Shown here: positions 1 to 9,534 of the stretch, one piece after another
How the letters are laid out: each line of letters starts with the position of its first letter
Numbering within the stretch: the stretch's first letter is position 1
Origin: Deltaproteobacteria bacterium
Lineage (GTDB): Bacteria; Myxococcota_A; UBA796; SXON01
DNA length: 64,000 nucleotides
Reading direction: 5' to 3'
Assembly (NCBI GenBank): GCA_947445035.1
Contig: CANFCK010000021.1
Span: 18,482 to 82,481 of the forward strand
Program-made: the position numbers and the translations under genes
Notes under the pieces: model-generated
What the model saw: only the letters and a program-made list of their open reading frames with translations
What the model was told of the DNA's origin: nothing
The model's database searches: none

Positions 1-828
1 CTGCTGCTGGTCGGGTTCGGCTTCAAGGTCGCAAGCGTGCCCTTCCACATGTGGGCCCCAGACGTCTACCAGGGCGCTCCCACCGCGGTGACGGCGCTGA
101 TGGCGACCGGGGTCAAGGCCGCCAGTTTCGCCGCCTTTGGGCGGGTGGTCATCGGCACCTTTGGCGAGGACGCCAGCCACTGGGCGGGCGGCCTGTGGGG
201 GATGGCGGCGCTCACGATGCTCGTCGGCAACATCGGCGCCTTGGTGCAGGACGACCTCAAGCGGATGTTCGCCTACAGCAGCATCGCCCACGCCGGCTAT
301 TTGCTCATGGCGCTCTCTTCGGTCACGACGGCGGGGGAAACCCACCCCGCGCTCGGCAGCCTCGCCTTCTACATATTGGCCTACACCTTTATGAATGCCG
401 GTGCCTTCGCGGTGCTGTCGCAGATGACGGATGCCCACGGTGCCGACGCCACGCACATCGATCGCCTCTCCGGGCTGGGAAAGAAGCACCCGATGGTGGC
501 GCTGGGTCTGTCGATCTGCCTCATCTCGCTCGCAGGCCTCCCCCCGACGATGGGCTTCGTGGGCAAGTTCTACCTTTTCTCGGCGGCCGTCGGTGCGGGT
601 CAGCTCGGGCTGGCCGTCGTCGGGGCCATCGGCGCGGCGGCCGGCGTCTACTACTACCTCCGCCCGATGATCTACATGTACATGCGCGAAGGCGAGCCAG
701 AGTTGGCCTCGGATGGCCGCGCGCGGCTGGCGCTCGCGATCACCACGGCGTTGTTGCTCGCCTTCGGCCTGATGCCCGGCCCGGTGATCGAGTGGGCGGA
801 CGCGTCGGTTCGATCCGTTCTGGGCTAA
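1..828 (+). CDS. nuoN: NADH-quinone oxidoreductase subunit N, 3' part
   Basis: The reading frame is open from base 1, so the N-terminal part lies outside the window and 275 codons remain. NuoN is an antiporter-like membrane subunit of respiratory complex I that helps couple quinone reduction to proton pumping. The visible segment shows the conserved block around WAPDVYQGAP, the helix with the buried Lys (GVKAASF), and the DDLKRMFAYSSIAHAGY segment that is shared by NuoL/M/N and most NuoN-like in this form. Several hydrophobic helices follow to the C-terminus. NuoN is normally the last gene of the nuo operon, and a run of unrelated lipoprotein genes starts about 150 bp downstream, which fits an operon end here. 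Confidence 0.95.
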   Translation: MLLVGFGFKVASVPFHMWAPDVYQGAPTAVTALMATGVKAASFAAFGRVVIGTFGEDASHWAGGLWGMAALTMLVGNIGALVQDDLKRMFAYSSIAHAGYLLMALSSVTTAGETHPALGSLAFYILAYTFMNAGAFAVLSQMTDAHGADATHIDRLSGLGKKHPMVALGLSICLISLAGLPPTMGFVGKFYLFSAAVGAGQLGLAVVGAIGAAAGVYYYLRPMIYMYMREGEPELASDGRARLALAITTALLLAFGLMPGPVIEWADASVRSVLG

Positions 829-925
829 TCACGGAAAGCGTAGCTGGGAGGCCGGAGGGAACGCCGCGGTATGGGAAGGGGCGTGTGCCCCTTGCGCCTG
901 TTTCTGGGTAGCGTCGTCGTGCCGG

Positions 926-961
926 TCGCAAGCGGGCGCCGTCCCAGGTATAATCGCTCGG
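926..961 (+). promoter_or_regulatory. possible sigma-70-type promoter for the lipoprotein operon
   Basis: A perfect TATAAT occurs at 949-954, unusual in such GC-rich DNA, about 28 bases before the ATG at 982. The expected -35 region 17-18 bases upstream has no clear TTGACA match. A GGAG ribosome-binding site sits at 973-976. The promoter call rests mainly on the -10 hexamer and on the position in the gap between nuoN and the lipoprotein operon. Confidence 0.4.
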
Positions 962-981
962 CTTACCCGTCTGGAGCGTTC

Positions 982-2802
982 ATGCGCGTCGTCCTCGCCC
1001 TTCTCCCGTTGTTCTTCGTCGGCTGCGATACGCCCGCGGTGGACCCCGACACCCTGGGCACCCAGGATCAGGTCCTCACGTTCTGGCCACCCGAAGCCGG
1101 CCGTGCCACCGAGGTGAACGCACGTATCACCTCGACGAATTCGATCTTCGACTTCACCGGGAACACGCTCGACCTCGGCGGCGGCGTCACGGTCAACAGC
1201 GTCACCGTGCTCGATGGGTGGACGATCACCGCCAACCTTCTCGTCGACCCGGCGGCCGAGCTGGGCTCGCGGGACGCTCACCTCAACACCACCACCGGGG
1301 ACCACACGATCACCGGCGCGTTGATCATCGTGGACGACAGCTTCACGCTCGCGCCATCACGCGCCAAGATCGGCGAACACATGCAGGTAGAGCTGATCGG
1401 TCAGAACACCGAGTGGGTCTCGGGGCAGACGTGGGCGGGGTTCGGCGACGGGATCGAGGTCAACGCCGTGGACGTGCTGAGCGAAACGTACATGCTCGCC
1501 GACATCAGCGTGGCGCCCGAGGCGATCCCCGGCCTGCGCGACGTCTATGTTGAAAACGGGAACGACCTTACGACGCAGTTCGACGCCTTCCAGGTCGACC
1601 GCATCGGCCTTTCAGCGCTCTTCGATCCCTCAGAGGTCACCCAAGGCCAGACCGTCACGTTCTCGATCTACGGGAAGGACACGCACTTCGGGCCCCGGTC
1701 CAAGATCCGCTTCTTCCAGTACGGCGACGAGAAAGAAGACATCATCATCGACAGCATCACCGTCATCGACGAAGAGAACCTGTACGGTCAGCTCACCGTC
1801 AGCAACGCGGCCGAGCTCGGCACGCGTGATGTGCTCGTCACCACCGGCACCGAAGGGGTGTTCATCGAAGACGGCACAAACGTGCTCGATGGCGAGATCG
1901 ACCTCGGAAACGTCGGCATCTCGCGGTGGTTCCGCGTCAGCCGCGGGATCGACAACGCCTCAGGTGCAATCAGCGAAGGCGTGTCCGTGGGCGTGCTCTT
2001 CTACCTGCCCCTCGATCCGCCGTGCCCGCCGGACCCAGAGTCGAACTGCACGGACGGGCTGGACAACGACAACGACGAGTTCACGGACTGCAATGACAGC
2101 GACTGCGAGACCAGCCCCGCGTGTGCGGGTGGCCCGATGCCGTACGACAGCAACGGCGTTTGGCGCACCTACGAGACCGGCGGCTCGGCAGACTGCCCGG
2201 CCAACGAAACCGTCAGTGCAGGCGACCACGTTTGGCTCGAGTCCGACTGCAACATCATCACCCTGGACAAGCACGTCGACGGCGCGTCCGGGATGATCTA
2301 CTACACCAAAGACGATGTTTCCCTGTCCGATTATTGCTTCGACCAGATGTACGCCCTCCACACCGAAGGCGACCCCGACGGCATTCCCGAGGAGATCGTC
2401 GAAAACGCACAGCCGACGGTGCCAGCCGACTTCGTGATGGTGGATCCCGAATGGTGGGGGAACTACACCATCAGCCGGGCGGAAGAAATCTTCTACACCT
2501 GGGCGCTCGCCGACGACCCCAGCATCCCCGGCGCGTTGACCTACCCGGACGCGATCTTCTTCACGTCCATCTCCGGCGCATTGGTCGAGCCCGAAGGGGC
2601 CAACGGCTACGCGGGGTCCCTGCCCTGGGACGACGGGCTGCACAGCTACATCCCCGACGAACTGAGCCAACTCAAAGAGGGCAACGCCACCTTCACCGCC
2701 GGATCCTCCATCGAGGGTCCGCCCGTGGGCTTCAGCTTCAGTACCGTGACCACCAAGAGCAGCTCCTCCGTGGCGGTCTCGGGGACGGTCATCCTCGAAT
2801 GA
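982..2802 (+). CDS. secreted lipoprotein with IPT/TIG-like repeats and a Cys/Asp motif
   Basis: The ATG at 982 is chosen because it follows a GGAG site and begins a short lipoprotein signal (MRVVLALLPLFFVGC, Cys at residue 16); the frame is open further upstream without such a signal. The protein has 606 residues. Residues about 20-330 form three or so related beta-rich modules of about 100 residues, each ending in a G-x-RDV-type strand, which resembles IPT/TIG folds. Residues about 350-385 carry CTDGLDNDND and TDCNDSDC, a Cys/Asp pattern seen as a putative metal-binding motif in myxobacterial surface proteins. The C-terminal 220 residues are unassigned. It is the first of five genes joined by stop/start overlaps, so probably one surface complex. 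Specific function unknown. Confidence 0.85.
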   Translation: MRVVLALLPLFFVGCDTPAVDPDTLGTQDQVLTFWPPEAGRATEVNARITSTNSIFDFTGNTLDLGGGVTVNSVTVLDGWTITANLLVDPAAELGSRDAHLNTTTGDHTITGALIIVDDSFTLAPSRAKIGEHMQVELIGQNTEWVSGQTWAGFGDGIEVNAVDVLSETYMLADISVAPEAIPGLRDVYVENGNDLTTQFDAFQVDRIGLSALFDPSEVTQGQTVTFSIYGKDTHFGPRSKIRFFQYGDEKEDIIIDSITVIDEENLYGQLTVSNAAELGTRDVLVTTGTEGVFIEDGTNVLDGEIDLGNVGISRWFRVSRGIDNASGAISEGVSVGVLFYLPLDPPCPPDPESNCTDGLDNDNDEFTDCNDSDCETSPACAGGPMPYDSNGVWRTYETGGSADCPANETVSAGDHVWLESDCNIITLDKHVDGASGMIYYTKDDVSLSDYCFDQMYALHTEGDPDGIPEEIVENAQPTVPADFVMVDPEWWGNYTISRAEEIFYTWALADDPSIPGALTYPDAIFFTSISGALVEPEGANGYAGSLPWDDGLHSYIPDELSQLKEGNATFTAGSSIEGPPVGFSFSTVTTKSSSSVAVSGTVILE

Positions 2803-3677
2803 GGCTCCTGGCCCTCGCCACCCTGGTCGGGTGCATCGAAAGCGGCGTCACCGCCATCGACTTGGACGCAATCGCGGTCGTGAACGGCGACTTCGACGAC
2901 ATTGCGGCCACGCTCGCGCGCAACGACATCGGCAGCGTGGACTTCAACGGCTACATCGCCCAATCCACGACCTGGGTGGGGGACGAACCTCCCACGCGCG
3001 ACGACCCCGGGCGAACCGTGGAATCCTTGTTCACCGAGCCGGTACCCGGCGAGGGCAAGTTCCAGATCGAGAAGTTCAACATCGTCTTCCTCAACAGCGG
3101 TACCCGTGGCCTCAACGCCTTCCGGTACAACTACACGATGGAGACCGACGACAGCCTGCTCCTCGACCCCACCGCCATGCAGAACGCTTGCGACTACGTC
3201 GACGGGGGTGGCTCGCTCTTCGTGACCGACTGGTCCTACGACCTCATCGAGTTCTGCTGGCCCGACGCGATCGAGTTCCTCGAGGACGACACGGCCGTGG
3301 ACGGCGCGCAGCTCGGCGTGGCGAGCACGGTGCTCGCCGACATCGACGACGAGGCGTTGCGGGAGCTTCTGGGGACGAGCGTCATCAACGTAGAGTTCAA
3401 CTACTCCGACTTCGCGGTCATGGAAAAAGTAGGTTCGGACACCGAAGTCCTGGTCAGCGGCGACGTCATCTATGACCCGGTCGGCAGCGAGGAGCCGACA
3501 GTGATGGCCGGCGCGCCCCTCGCGGTGCGAATCCCGGTGAACCGGGGCCAAATCGTCTATTCCAGCTTCCACATGTTCCCACAGACGACGGTTTTCGCCG
3601 ACGCGCTTTTGTTCCGGGGCCTCGACGGGCTGGAACGCGGCGACGGCGACAAGAGCCAGGAGGCGGCCGGTGAATAA
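2799..3677 (+). CDS. hypothetical lipoprotein of the five-gene surface operon
   Basis: The start overlaps the previous stop as ATGA at 2799-2802, which suggests translational coupling. The product has 292 residues and opens with a lipobox (MRLLALATLVGC, Cys 12), so it is probably anchored in a membrane from the periplasmic or outer side. The region from about residue 100 to 260 has alternating beta strands and helices. A segment reading YVDGGGSLFVTDWSYD recalls the Rossmann-like fold of glutamine-amidotransferase-like or ThuA-like surface proteins, where a glycine-rich strand precedes an aromatic turn. I cannot assign catalytic residues. Co-expression with the vWA/LTD gene that follows is very likely because the two genes overlap by 8 bases. 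Confidence 0.8.
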   Translation: MRLLALATLVGCIESGVTAIDLDAIAVVNGDFDDIAATLARNDIGSVDFNGYIAQSTTWVGDEPPTRDDPGRTVESLFTEPVPGEGKFQIEKFNIVFLNSGTRGLNAFRYNYTMETDDSLLLDPTAMQNACDYVDGGGSLFVTDWSYDLIEFCWPDAIEFLEDDTAVDGAQLGVASTVLADIDDEALRELLGTSVINVEFNYSDFAVMEKVGSDTEVLVSGDVIYDPVGSEEPTVMAGAPLAVRIPVNRGQIVYSSFHMFPQTTVFADALLFRGLDGLERGDGDKSQEAAGE

Positions 3678-5157
3678 GCTTAGCGTACTTCCCTTTCTCG
3701 TATGCACGGCCTGCATCGAGGCGAGCTTCACCCAGATCGTGAAGAACGACGTGTTCCAACAGAAGCGCAAAAACACGGTGGACGTGATCCTGGTCATCGA
3801 CAACAGCTGCTCGATGATTGAAGAGCAGAAGAAACTCGCCACCAACTTCGACGCCTTCATCCAGTACTTCGAGGGCACGGACGTCGACTGGCAGATGGGC
3901 GTAACCACCACCGACGTGGAAACCGACACGGCGCGGGGACGACTGATTGGCGGTGATGACGAGATCGTGCTTTTGGACGGTGACGGCAAAGAGCAGGAAC
4001 GGGTCAAGTACGACCGCGAGTGGCTGATCACGTCGGGTCAGGCCCTGGCGCTCGATCCGACCTGGTTCAATGCGGTGAGCAACGACAAGCGCGATCACTG
4101 GTGCGAGGTCGGGGCGGGCACGCCCGGGCAAGCCAACGCCTCGTGTGGCCTCGATGCGGAGGGGAGCGGCGTTGATACTCGCTACGGGGGCATCATCGTG
4201 ACCGAAATCATGGCCGACCCCGACGCGGTGGCGGACAACCTTGGAGAGTGGATCGAGCTCACCAACATCGACACGGTCGAGTGGGACCTCTCCGAGTGGA
4301 TCCTGCGGGACGACGGCCGGAATGGATTCGCGTTCCCAGCGGGCTCGATCATCGCTCCGGGTGGAACGCTGGTGCTTGCGCGCTCGGCGGAAGACACCCT
4401 CAACGGGGGGGTGATTGCCGACATCGCCATGGGGGATGACTTCACGCTCAACAACGGCGTGCTGCTCCTCGGCCCGCTCACCGAGGGCCCGAGTGAGATC
4501 TTCGCGGAAATGGTTGCGCAAGGCACGTCTGGCTCGGGCCTGGAGCAAGGTCTCGAAGCCGTGAAGCTCGCGACCTCGCCCGACATGCTCGCAGGGACCA
4601 ACGCCGGTCTGGTCCGTGAGGACGCCAACCTCACCATCCTGATCGTGTCGGACGAAGAGGACAGCTCCCCCGACCCGGTCGACGACTACCTGTCCGCCTT
4701 TGCCGAGCTCAAGGGTGACGCGGCCTATCGTGACCACAGCATCATGAACGTCTCAGGTGTCATCGGCGCCGACCCGCCGGCCTTCGACGGCGAGCCGAGC
4801 TGTCGTTCGGACAACGGCGCTGCCGACTACGGCCACCGTTACGTCGATGCCATCGAGAAGACAGGCGGCCTCGTCGACTCGATATGTGACGACGACTTCG
4901 CGCCGATCGTCGCCGAGCTGGGCTTGGTGCTTTCGGGGCTGCTCTCCGAGTTCGAACTCAGCCGCTACCCCGACCTCGAAAGCCTCAAGGTCGGGCTCTA
5001 CGCCACGGACGACACCGACAGTAAGCTCCAAGACCTGACCTTGAACACCCACTTCACCTATGTCGAAGAGCGCAACTCCATCCGCTTCGAGCAGGAGCAG
5101 GTGCCCGATAGCGAACAGTACATCGTGGTCGAGTACCAGATCCGGAGCGGCGGATGA
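3670..5157 (+). CDS. vWA-domain lipoprotein with an inserted lamin-tail domain
   Basis: A GTG start at 3670 overlaps the upstream stop by 8 bases and gives a lipobox ending at Cys 15 (LVCTAC). Residues about 38-50 contain the MIDAS signature D-x-S-x-S as DNSCSM, marking a von Willebrand factor A domain that binds a divalent metal and mediates protein contacts. After roughly 130 residues the vWA domain is interrupted at about residues 172-265 by a lamin-tail-type beta-sandwich (EIMADP, GEWIELTN, SEWILRDDG, PGGTLVLAR). vWA-like sequence then resumes (LTILIVSDEED). Total length is 495 residues. The inserted domain would project from the vWA face and may be a DNA, surface or partner-binding module. 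Product class is secure; ligand unknown. Confidence 0.85.
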   Translation: MNKLSVLPFLVCTACIEASFTQIVKNDVFQQKRKNTVDVILVIDNSCSMIEEQKKLATNFDAFIQYFEGTDVDWQMGVTTTDVETDTARGRLIGGDDEIVLLDGDGKEQERVKYDREWLITSGQALALDPTWFNAVSNDKRDHWCEVGAGTPGQANASCGLDAEGSGVDTRYGGIIVTEIMADPDAVADNLGEWIELTNIDTVEWDLSEWILRDDGRNGFAFPAGSIIAPGGTLVLARSAEDTLNGGVIADIAMGDDFTLNNGVLLLGPLTEGPSEIFAEMVAQGTSGSGLEQGLEAVKLATSPDMLAGTNAGLVREDANLTILIVSDEEDSSPDPVDDYLSAFAELKGDAAYRDHSIMNVSGVIGADPPAFDGEPSCRSDNGAADYGHRYVDAIEKTGGLVDSICDDDFAPIVAELGLVLSGLLSEFELSRYPDLESLKVGLYATDDTDSKLQDLTLNTHFTYVEERNSIRFEQEQVPDSEQYIVVEYQIRSGG

Positions 5158-5690
5158 TCGTGCACCTTCTCCTCTTCGTCCTGGGCTGCGGAGTCAGCAC
5201 CAAAGACGAATGCAACGCGGACACCCCCTGCCCGTTCGGCGAAGAATGCATCGAGGGGCAGTGCGTCGCGCAGACCTGCGCCACGTCGAGCCAGTGCGCC
5301 ATCGAACAGTTCTGCGGTGACGACAATCTCTGCGCGGCAGGCTGTGCCGAGCACACCGACTGCCGATTCGGCGACCTTTGCGACGAAGCGTCCGCCACGT
5401 GCACCGAAGCCGAGTGCACCGACACCAAGCTCGACTGCGGCTTTGGCGAGTTCTGCTCGATGACCGGCGAGTGTTACGACGCCGGCGGGTACTTCTGCCA
5501 GGACTGCGAAGACGACCCGGACTGCGGCGGCAACGGGAATCGTTGCCTCTGGGGCTACTGCGGCGTGCAGTGCGACTCCGACCGCGACTGTCCGGGCGGG
5601 TACGACTGCCTGGCCCTCTCAGACGGCACGGGCAACATCATCGACCACCAGTGCTACTCGACCTGCTACCTGATGGAAGGCCGCGAGTGA
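5154..5690 (+). CDS. cysteine-rich secreted lipoprotein
   Basis: The start ATG overlaps the stop of the vWA gene (ATGA at 5154-5157). The 178-residue product begins with a very short lipobox signal (MIVHLLLFVLGC, Cys 12). The mature part has about two dozen Cys in repeated C-x(5-7)-C-x-x-G spacing, for example CPFGEECIEGQC and CRFGDLCDEASATC. This resembles the Cys-rich EGF-like or Dickkopf-like surface repeats common in Myxococcota. The Cys would form disulfides in the periplasm or outside the cell. No catalytic motif is visible. Its place in the middle of the operon suggests a structural or binding subunit. Confidence 0.85.
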   Translation: MIVHLLLFVLGCGVSTKDECNADTPCPFGEECIEGQCVAQTCATSSQCAIEQFCGDDNLCAAGCAEHTDCRFGDLCDEASATCTEAECTDTKLDCGFGEFCSMTGECYDAGGYFCQDCEDDPDCGGNGNRCLWGYCGVQCDSDRDCPGGYDCLALSDGTGNIIDHQCYSTCYLMEGRE

Positions 5691-8419
5691 TGCGCGCGGC
5701 GGCCGTGGCGCTCCTGCTCGGGGCCTGTACTTCGGACCCCGGGACCGACCCGGCAACCAAGTATGCCGGACCGATTCTGGAGCACGTCGTTCCCGGCAGC
5801 CCCGTCGAGGGGGTCGCGGTGCCGCTGACGGTCGCCGCCACGGACAGCGAGGGCGTGGCTCAGGTCGGCCTCTACTACCGCACCGCCGGGGACGGGACCT
5901 GGCGGCCGGCGGCGATGGAGGCCACCGGCGACAGCTACGCGGCGGTGGTGCCGGCCGAGGCTGTGGAGGCTCCCGCTCTGGAGTACTACTTCAGCGCCAT
6001 CGACCTCGGTGACCCTGCGGCCACGAGCACCCTCCCCGCCACCGGTGGCACCCAGCCGTTTTCCCTCCCGGTCAGCGTGATCGGCCGGGCATTGCCGTAC
6101 ATCGAAGACTTCGAGTTCGATGAGACCGAGTTCGCGGCGATCCAGACCGCGGGGTGGGTCAACGCCAGCCTCACCTTCAAGGGCTACGCTTGGGAACTAT
6201 CGGCGGCACAAGCCGGCAGTGGTAGCTACTCGGTTTACCACGCCCGCGGCAGCAGCGAGGTCGCCATCGCACCCGACGATTGGCTGATTTCGCCGCCGAT
6301 CGACCTGTCCGCGGTCGCCGACGCGCAGGTCCGTTGGCAAGAATACGCGGTCTCGCCCGGCCGCGCGAAGCACGGGCTGTACATCAGCCCGGGCAGCTTC
6401 GACCCCGCTGACGGCGAGTTCGTCGCGGTCGCCGACGCCCTCCCGGCTGCGGGTGACCGCACGTGGGGCGAAAGCGCCAACTACGACCTCAGCGCCTGGG
6501 TCGGCAACGTCGTCTACCTAGCATGGCGATTCGAGGGCACCGACGGCGACGACTGGTACTTCGACGACGTGGAGGTCACGGCGCTGCAGCCCGATCTGAG
6601 CGCCGCGTTCGTCGTGAGCCCCTCGCCCATACACCCCGGAAACAGCGGCGCCATCGTGGTCACAGTGGCCAACGCCGCCACGGTCGACGCGGCGGAGGTG
6701 TCGGTCACCGTCGAGTTCCCCGAGGCCGGCGCGCGCGTGGCCGGGGGCACCCAATCGGTCGGCGCGCTGGCGGTCGGCGCTTCGGTCGATGCCACCTTCG
6801 AACTGACCATTGACGCGAGCACGGCGGACAACAGCTACGTTCCGATCACCGTCACCGTCAGCACCGCAGAGCGCTCCGAGGCGATGGCCGGGAAGGTGCT
6901 GGTCGGCGAGTCGAGCAGCGCCGCGGTCGATTGGGATGGCCTCTCCGAGGGCACGCTGAAGCTGACGGTGGGCGTCGGCGATCCCGACGCACCCGACTGG
7001 TCTACGGTCCTGGTCAGCGGCGTGGCTCCCGCCGACATCACCCGCTACGCGGCAGACATCACCGATGCATGGGCCTATTTGCCCCCTGAAGCGGGGGAGA
7101 ATCGGTGGTGGGTGGAAGCCGACTCGGAATCCGGCGGCATCATCGACAGCTTCAGCATCCGCTTTGGGGGCGAAAGTTTCGAATCGACGATGGCCCCGCT
7201 CGCCATCGACGCCCTCGGAGACGGCGTCTGCTACCTGCCCGCGCCGCCCGACATCACGGTGTCCGCGGTCGAGACGACGCCCAGCGAGCTGGACCCGGGC
7301 ACGGCCGGATTTTCGGTGAGCTTCATCGCGACCAACCGAGGGGCGGGAACGTCCGGGCCGGTGTGGGCAACGCTCGAATCGACCGACGCCGATCTCACGG
7401 TCACTTCCGGTGGCCCCATCGAAATCGACGCCGACATCCTGGAGTATGGTGAGCGCATCACGCTCACCGACGCCTTTGTAGCCGACGTGGCGCTCAGTCA
7501 CGTCAACTCCAAAGACCTCACCGCGCGGGTGATCCTCAGCGACGGTGTAGAAACCTGGACGGTACCCGTCGCGTTTGCCGTGCCGTTCCCGGTGCCGACC
7601 ATCACCGGCGTCACCATCGACGATGACGGTGGCGACGGCATTCTCGACCCCAACGAGGGCGCCGAGCTCGAGTTCCGCGTCACCAACCTCGGGGATGAGA
7701 GCACCTCGGGGCAGGTCTTCGCCATCCTGTCTGTCGAGGCGACGTCAACCGCGGGTGCCATCGCCGACGACAACGACGAGAGCGTCGGCTCGTTGAGCCC
7801 GGACGACACCAACACCGTCGATCGACTGTTTGTCGAGGTGGACACCAGCGCGCCCGGCGACACGGTGGACCTGCTCCTGACCCTCACCGACAGCCTTCGC
7901 ACCTACGAAGCGCGGATGCAGTTGGTCCTCGGCGAAGCCCCATGGCAGCCGATGAGCGACGCGGGCGACGCGGATGACGACGTGATCGCTCCCGGTGACT
8001 TCGAGGTCGTGAGCGGAAGTTACCGCTACGTCGATGGCACCTTGCAGATGCGCCTGGTCAGTCGCGACACGTCGGACCAGGCCCACCTGTTCGTAGAGGC
8101 ATGGGCCACTTCCCCCGCCGCCGACTACGGCATCTACCGCATGCTCGCCCAGTCCGGCACCGGCTCGCTGCAAGGCTACGATTTCAGCTCGGGGACCTTC
8201 TACGACCTCGACGACCCCACCATCAGCTATCCGGACGCCTACACCGTGCAGTTCGACTTGCCGGTGGAGTACATGAAGCTGGCGTTCGACGAGATCAGCA
8301 TCGGCTTCGGCGCCGGTTGGTGCGGCGAGCCCGACTACTACTGCGACCACTACCCCGACGCCTGGGGCTACCCGTATACCGGCTACGACCCCAGCAACTG
8401 GTTCAACATGGAGTGGTAG
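5690..8419 (+). CDS. large lipoprotein with choice-of-anchor-J-like and CARDB-like domains
   Basis: The ATG shares its A with the TGA of the preceding gene (TGATG at 5688-5692). The signal MRAAAVALLLGAC gives a lipid-attached Cys 13. The product has 909 residues. Residues about 20-120 form an Ig-like or fibronectin-like module. Residues about 130-300 resemble a choice-of-anchor J/MAM jelly roll (YIEDFEF, DDWLISPPIDLS, DGDDWYFDDVEV). Further on are several CARDB-like beta modules (PIHPGNSGAIVVTV; DDGGDGILDPNEGAELEF). The last 100 residues are aromatic-rich (GEPDYYCDHYPDAWGYPYTGYD). It reads as a long adhesive surface rod and is the last gene of the operon; the next gene is convergent. No enzyme signature seen. 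Confidence 0.85.
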   Translation: MRAAAVALLLGACTSDPGTDPATKYAGPILEHVVPGSPVEGVAVPLTVAATDSEGVAQVGLYYRTAGDGTWRPAAMEATGDSYAAVVPAEAVEAPALEYYFSAIDLGDPAATSTLPATGGTQPFSLPVSVIGRALPYIEDFEFDETEFAAIQTAGWVNASLTFKGYAWELSAAQAGSGSYSVYHARGSSEVAIAPDDWLISPPIDLSAVADAQVRWQEYAVSPGRAKHGLYISPGSFDPADGEFVAVADALPAAGDRTWGESANYDLSAWVGNVVYLAWRFEGTDGDDWYFDDVEVTALQPDLSAAFVVSPSPIHPGNSGAIVVTVANAATVDAAEVSVTVEFPEAGARVAGGTQSVGALAVGASVDATFELTIDASTADNSYVPITVTVSTAERSEAMAGKVLVGESSSAAVDWDGLSEGTLKLTVGVGDPDAPDWSTVLVSGVAPADITRYAADITDAWAYLPPEAGENRWWVEADSESGGIIDSFSIRFGGESFESTMAPLAIDALGDGVCYLPAPPDITVSAVETTPSELDPGTAGFSVSFIATNRGAGTSGPVWATLESTDADLTVTSGGPIEIDADILEYGERITLTDAFVADVALSHVNSKDLTARVILSDGVETWTVPVAFAVPFPVPTITGVTIDDDGGDGILDPNEGAELEFRVTNLGDESTSGQVFAILSVEATSTAGAIADDNDESVGSLSPDDTNTVDRLFVEVDTSAPGDTVDLLLTLTDSLRTYEARMQLVLGEAPWQPMSDAGDADDDVIAPGDFEVVSGSYRYVDGTLQMRLVSRDTSDQAHLFVEAWATSPAADYGIYRMLAQSGTGSLQGYDFSSGTFYDLDDPTISYPDAYTVQFDLPVEYMKLAFDEISIGFGAGWCGEPDYYCDHYPDAWGYPYTGYDPSNWFNMEW

Positions 8420-8467
8420 CGGCGGCGGCAACGCGCGCCGCTGCGGGTGCGGCCGGGACGGCGGCGC

Positions 8468-9490
8468 CTAACCTTCGGGAGGAATCGCCCGCACTTCGGC
8501 GATGATCACGCCGGCCTCAAGCGCCTCCAGCTTGCCGACGTCGACTTCGACCACGTCGATCCAACGGTCCGCCGCCTTGGGGTCCTCCAGCACGATCTTC
8601 TCGAACTCGCTGGTGAACATGATGCGCGGCGGGGTGATGTCGTCGCCCTTGGCCGGATTCAGGGTGCCAATCATGTCGGAGCGGTTGGCGCCGAGCACTC
8701 CTTCGACGGGCATTTCCTTTTCTTTGATCACGTTGCCTGCCGAGTCTTTCAGCGTCGCGACGACCCGTATGTCGGTCATCGGGAACTTGCTGTCGTTCTG
8801 CAAGCTGGCCGCCATGTCCGAGATGCCCTTCTTGGCTTTCTCGGCGGTCATCGTCCACGACGCGTTGCCGACGGTGACGTACTTGTCAGGGTTGTAGAGA
8901 GGGTCGTAGTCCTGCTTGGTCTTTTCGTCGGCCATGTAGTAGCCGGGGAGCACGGCATCGACCGGGGCGTACCCTTCTTTGCCTTCGAACCGGAGCTTGT
9001 ACCAGCCACCACGCTTCCCGAGCAGCTCGGCCCGAGCGTCCTTCTTCAACGGTTGGACGTCGGCGGAGTTGGGGTTGGCCTCGGCCTTGAGCGACGCATC
9101 CTTCGCGGTGATGAACACCTCTTTGTAGCTGACGCCCCTTTCGCCCGACTCGTCGTGAATCTGCAACTGCTCGGTGGGAATCGAGTTCCTGAGCTGCACC
9201 GCGTACGCCGACATCCCCAGCGACGCGAGCACCATGACCGAAGCCATCGCACCCTTGACCATCGGGGAGAGGCCGACACTGCCGTCTGCGAGGTCCATCC
9301 CATCGAGCTCATCGGGGCGCAGCGCCACCTTCAGCTCGGGGATCTCGACCGCGTAGAGCCATTCGGAGGCGCCCGGCGGCTGCACGATGTCGCCGCCCCC
9401 GATCTCGCCTTTTTTGGCAAGCTGCTTGAGCTCGTCCATGCCACCGGCCGAGAAAGACTGGCCACGCACGTTTACCATCCACCGAGACAT
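8468..9490 (-). CDS. GYF-domain/SH3-domain single-pass membrane protein
   Basis: The 340-residue protein starts at ATG 9490. Residues 1-50 match a bacterial GYF_2-type module (MVNVRGQSFSAGGMDEL, then a WLYAVEIPEL end). One hydrophobic helix lies at about 78-98 (MVKGAMASVMVLASLGMSAYAV). An SH3b-like segment follows at about 120-180 (KDARAELLGKRGGWYKLRFEGKEGYAPVDAV). The C-terminal 130 residues look like a beta-sandwich of the FxLYD type (NDSKFPMTDIRVVATLKD). GYF_2 proteins are commonly membrane-linked adaptors, and extracytoplasmic SH3b domains often bind cell-wall material. A wall-sensing adaptor role is an inference. It is divergent from the flavodoxin-like gene. Confidence 0.8.
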   Translation of the reverse strand: MSRWMVNVRGQSFSAGGMDELKQLAKKGEIGGGDIVQPPGASEWLYAVEIPELKVALRPDELDGMDLADGSVGLSPMVKGAMASVMVLASLGMSAYAVQLRNSIPTEQLQIHDESGERGVSYKEVFITAKDASLKAEANPNSADVQPLKKDARAELLGKRGGWYKLRFEGKEGYAPVDAVLPGYYMADEKTKQDYDPLYNPDKYVTVGNASWTMTAEKAKKGISDMAASLQNDSKFPMTDIRVVATLKDSAGNVIKEKEMPVEGVLGANRSDMIGTLNPAKGDDITPPRIMFTSEFEKIVLEDPKAADRWIDVVEVDVGKLEALEAGVIIAEVRAIPPEG

Positions 9491-9534
9491 GGCATTCCCC
9501 CGAGGGGGCGTGCATACCGTCCACGTCAGCCGCC

